Source of the DNA: Zygnema cylindricum
Taxonomy: Eukaryota; Streptophyta; Zygnematophyceae; Zygnematales; Zygnemataceae
Direction of reading: 5' to 3'
Assembly: GCA_037447655.1 (NCBI GenBank)
Contig: JBBHKE010001445.1
Span: forward strand, 1 to 55,215
DNA length: 55,215 bases
The stretch's first letter is position 1; each line of letters opens with the position of its first letter. The position numbers and the translations under genes were made by a program. The notes under the pieces were generated by a model. It was not told the DNA's origin. It did not search any database and was given only the letters and a program-made list of their open reading frames with translations. Shown here piece by piece: positions 54,502-55,215 of this stretch.

Positions 54502-55167
54502 TTTGAATCTCGATTGTTTCTCTCACTCTCTCTCTCCTTGTTTGCCTCTTTGTGGAAAGTCTGGTAATGTGATGGTGGTCTTCACCTGTTTTGTGTTCTC
54601 AACCAAATCGTTGTCCCATCTCTCTCCTTCTCTCTCTTGCCCTCCCTCCCTCCCTCTCCCTCTTGCTCTCTCGCCCTCTCTCTCACCCTCTGTCCCTCTC
54701 TACCCCTCCGCAGGTTCAGCGAAGGCCTGCACAGACAGCAGAGACCAGATCAACTGGCCCTATGGAGTGGAGGAGGAGGAGCGGGGGGAGGGAGTGGGGG
54801 AGGTGGAGGAGGTAGTTTCCACTCTCCCCAAGGAAGCTTACAAGGGGCTGGTGGGGGAAATGGACAGCCCTCCAATTCGAGTCCGGAAACCGGAGGAGGA
54901 GGGGGGGGAGGGGGAGGAGGAGGCCCCTGGGGGCCCGGAGCTGGGCAGCCCTGGAGAGTGATTCTTCCGAGGGGGGGATTGCCTTTGGGGGGGGGAGGAG
55001 GGAGGACAAAGAGGAGGGAGGTCGGAGGGATCTGGGCAACAGAGAGGAGGGATAAGCTCGGCTATGGGGGTGGGGGTAGCGGTTCCCTCCAGTCAGGGGG
55101 GGCAGCAGGGAGGGAGCTTTGTGAGCCATCGGGCGGCCAATGCCATGGCAGTGCCATCGCCTCTGGA
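50575..55167 (+). CDS. GRF: Growth-regulating factor (GRF) transcription factor, five exons visible
   Basis: Plant nuclear transcription factor that acts with GIF (SSXT/AN3) coactivators to promote cell proliferation. Exons inferred from phase-matched GT/AG sites: 50575-52057, 52663-53121, 53535-53620, 54040-54413 and 54714 to at least 55167. QLQ (GIF-binding) is at about residues 597-632 and WRC (zinc-binding, DNA contact, nuclear targeting) at about 657-698. In known GRFs QLQ is close to the N-terminus. Here nearly 600 residues precede it, rich in Ser, Pro, His and Gln. The 3' end is beyond the window. Identification is firm; exon 1 usage is inferred. Confidence 0.9.
52058..52662 (+). other. 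GRF intron 1
   Basis: 605 bp, starting GTGAGG and ending CTCTAGCTGCAG, strongly pyrimidine-rich throughout (runs of CTCTCT). Two overlapping reading frames stay open through it because of the repeat composition, which is misleading. Confidence 0.7.
52663..53121 (+). CDS. GRF: GRF exon 2 (QLQ domain)
   Basis: Encodes about 152 residues ending PYQHS. The QLQ domain begins [19 protein letters not shown], then [16 protein letters not shown], with the Gln-Leu-Gln-type core (Q..ELE.QAL) and the conserved PVPP. In known GRFs this domain binds the SNH domain of GIF coactivators. An in-frame ATG (52859) 36 codons before QLQ could serve a shorter isoform of ordinary GRF layout. Donor A|GTAGGT at 53122 leaves phase 1. 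Confidence 0.93.
53535..53620 (+). CDS. GRF: GRF exon 3 (first half of WRC)
   Basis: Acceptor GGATAG at 53534. It completes a Ser codon and reads [20 protein letters not shown], then KKWRCSRE. It holds the first two zinc-ligand cysteines (C663 and C673 by my numbering) and the basic RRTDGKKWR. Donor GTCAGT at 53621, phase 0, splits WRC after SRE. Confidence 0.93.
54040..54413 (+). CDS. GRF: GRF exon 4 (second half of WRC and linker)
   Basis: Acceptor CTCCTCCAG at 54039. [20 protein letters not shown] completes the C-x9-C-x10-C-x2-H zinc motif and adds the basic tail. A Pro/Ser/Gly-rich region follows, ending STRRNE. At 54091-54111, where seed-plant GRF mRNAs carry the miR396 site, the sequence codes RSRKTAE and matches the usual site at only about 13 of 21 positions. 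Donor GTGAGT at 54414, phase 2. Confidence 0.92.
54414..54713 (+). other. GRF intron 4 with CT microsatellite
   Basis: 300 bp from GTGAGT to CTCCGCAG. Contains a (CT)n run at about 54448-54494, followed by further CT-rich tracts. Likely variable in length between individuals. Confidence 0.8.
54714..55167 (+). CDS. GRF: GRF exon 5 (Gly-rich C-terminal part, provisional)
   Basis: Acceptor CTCCGCAG. In the phase dictated by exon 4 it reads [20 protein letters not shown], long Gly runs, then [20 protein letters not shown] and NSSPETGGG. After the G-tract at 54899-54916 the frame stays open, but another frame reads more like a GRF tail: [20 protein letters not shown] then [20 protein letters not shown]. 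That points to a length error or indel in the G-tract. A donor GGAG|GTGAGA at 55168 would end the exon. Conserved C-terminal motifs are not seen. Confidence 0.6.
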
Positions 55168-55215
55168 GGTGAGAGGGAGGGGGGCAGAGGAGAAGGAGAG
55201 GGGGGAGAGGGAGAG

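Noticed and set aside
54410-54961. 183-codon ORF at the end of the GRF gene
   Set aside because: It runs through the CT microsatellite intron and reads exon 5 in a different frame from the one set by exon 4 splicing.

Overview
This looks like nuclear DNA of a land plant. The firmest anchor is a split gene at the right end (50575 to beyond 55167) encoding a GROWTH-REGULATING FACTOR (QLQ plus WRC domains), a family confined to the green-plant lineage. The rest is dense repeats: plant Ty1/copia retrotransposons, hAT-type miniature elements and a DDE_1 (pogo/Tc1-mariner-like) DNA transposon. The GRF copy has no recognisable miR396 site and carries a very long N-terminal extension, which would suit a seed-free plant, but I cannot name a species. 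A run of ten N (29475-29484) marks an assembly gap.

Layout. 1-1229 is old A+T-rich sequence with transposon ends. 1230-24421 is a nest of four related copia elements that can be resolved to the base. Element A (+, target duplication TATGA) is the oldest. Element B (+, duplication GGGAG) sits in A's gag zinc knuckle. Element C (-) sits in B's reverse transcriptase, next to the catalytic Asp-Asp. Element D (-, duplication GATGT, the youngest) sits in A's 3' LTR. 24880-29474 is a fifth element, E (-), cut by the gap. Its LTR holds a hAT-type MITE (25015-26472), which in turn holds a copia solo LTR (25207-26274).

29485-37506 is a graveyard of smaller elements: a truncated DDE_1 transposon (29850-31754), two hAT families with 8-bp duplications, a degenerate LTR split by one of them, tandem and inverted repeats, and MITEs with TACACCG ends. 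37518-48469 is best read as one 10.95-kb DDE_1 transposon. Its ends share an identical 26-bp inverted repeat bordered by TA. It carries a four-exon transposase, a second gene-like ORF inside the first intron (split by a solo LTR), and arrays of GACGAC hairpins. 48470-50520 is intergenic with one more MITE and the CT-rich GRF leader. 50575-55215 is the GRF gene, five exons seen, 3' end outside the window.

Together, the transposase gene, its truncated sister and at least four MITEs with matching ends form one transposon family in a single window. The copia elements share three unusual traits: a primer-binding site matching the anticodon arm of initiator tRNA-Met (Drosophila copia style), a gag start codon inside the LTR so that the primer site is translated, and a tRNA-like, Pol III box-bearing module lying antisense at a fixed place in every LTR. 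All element coding regions seen here are broken.
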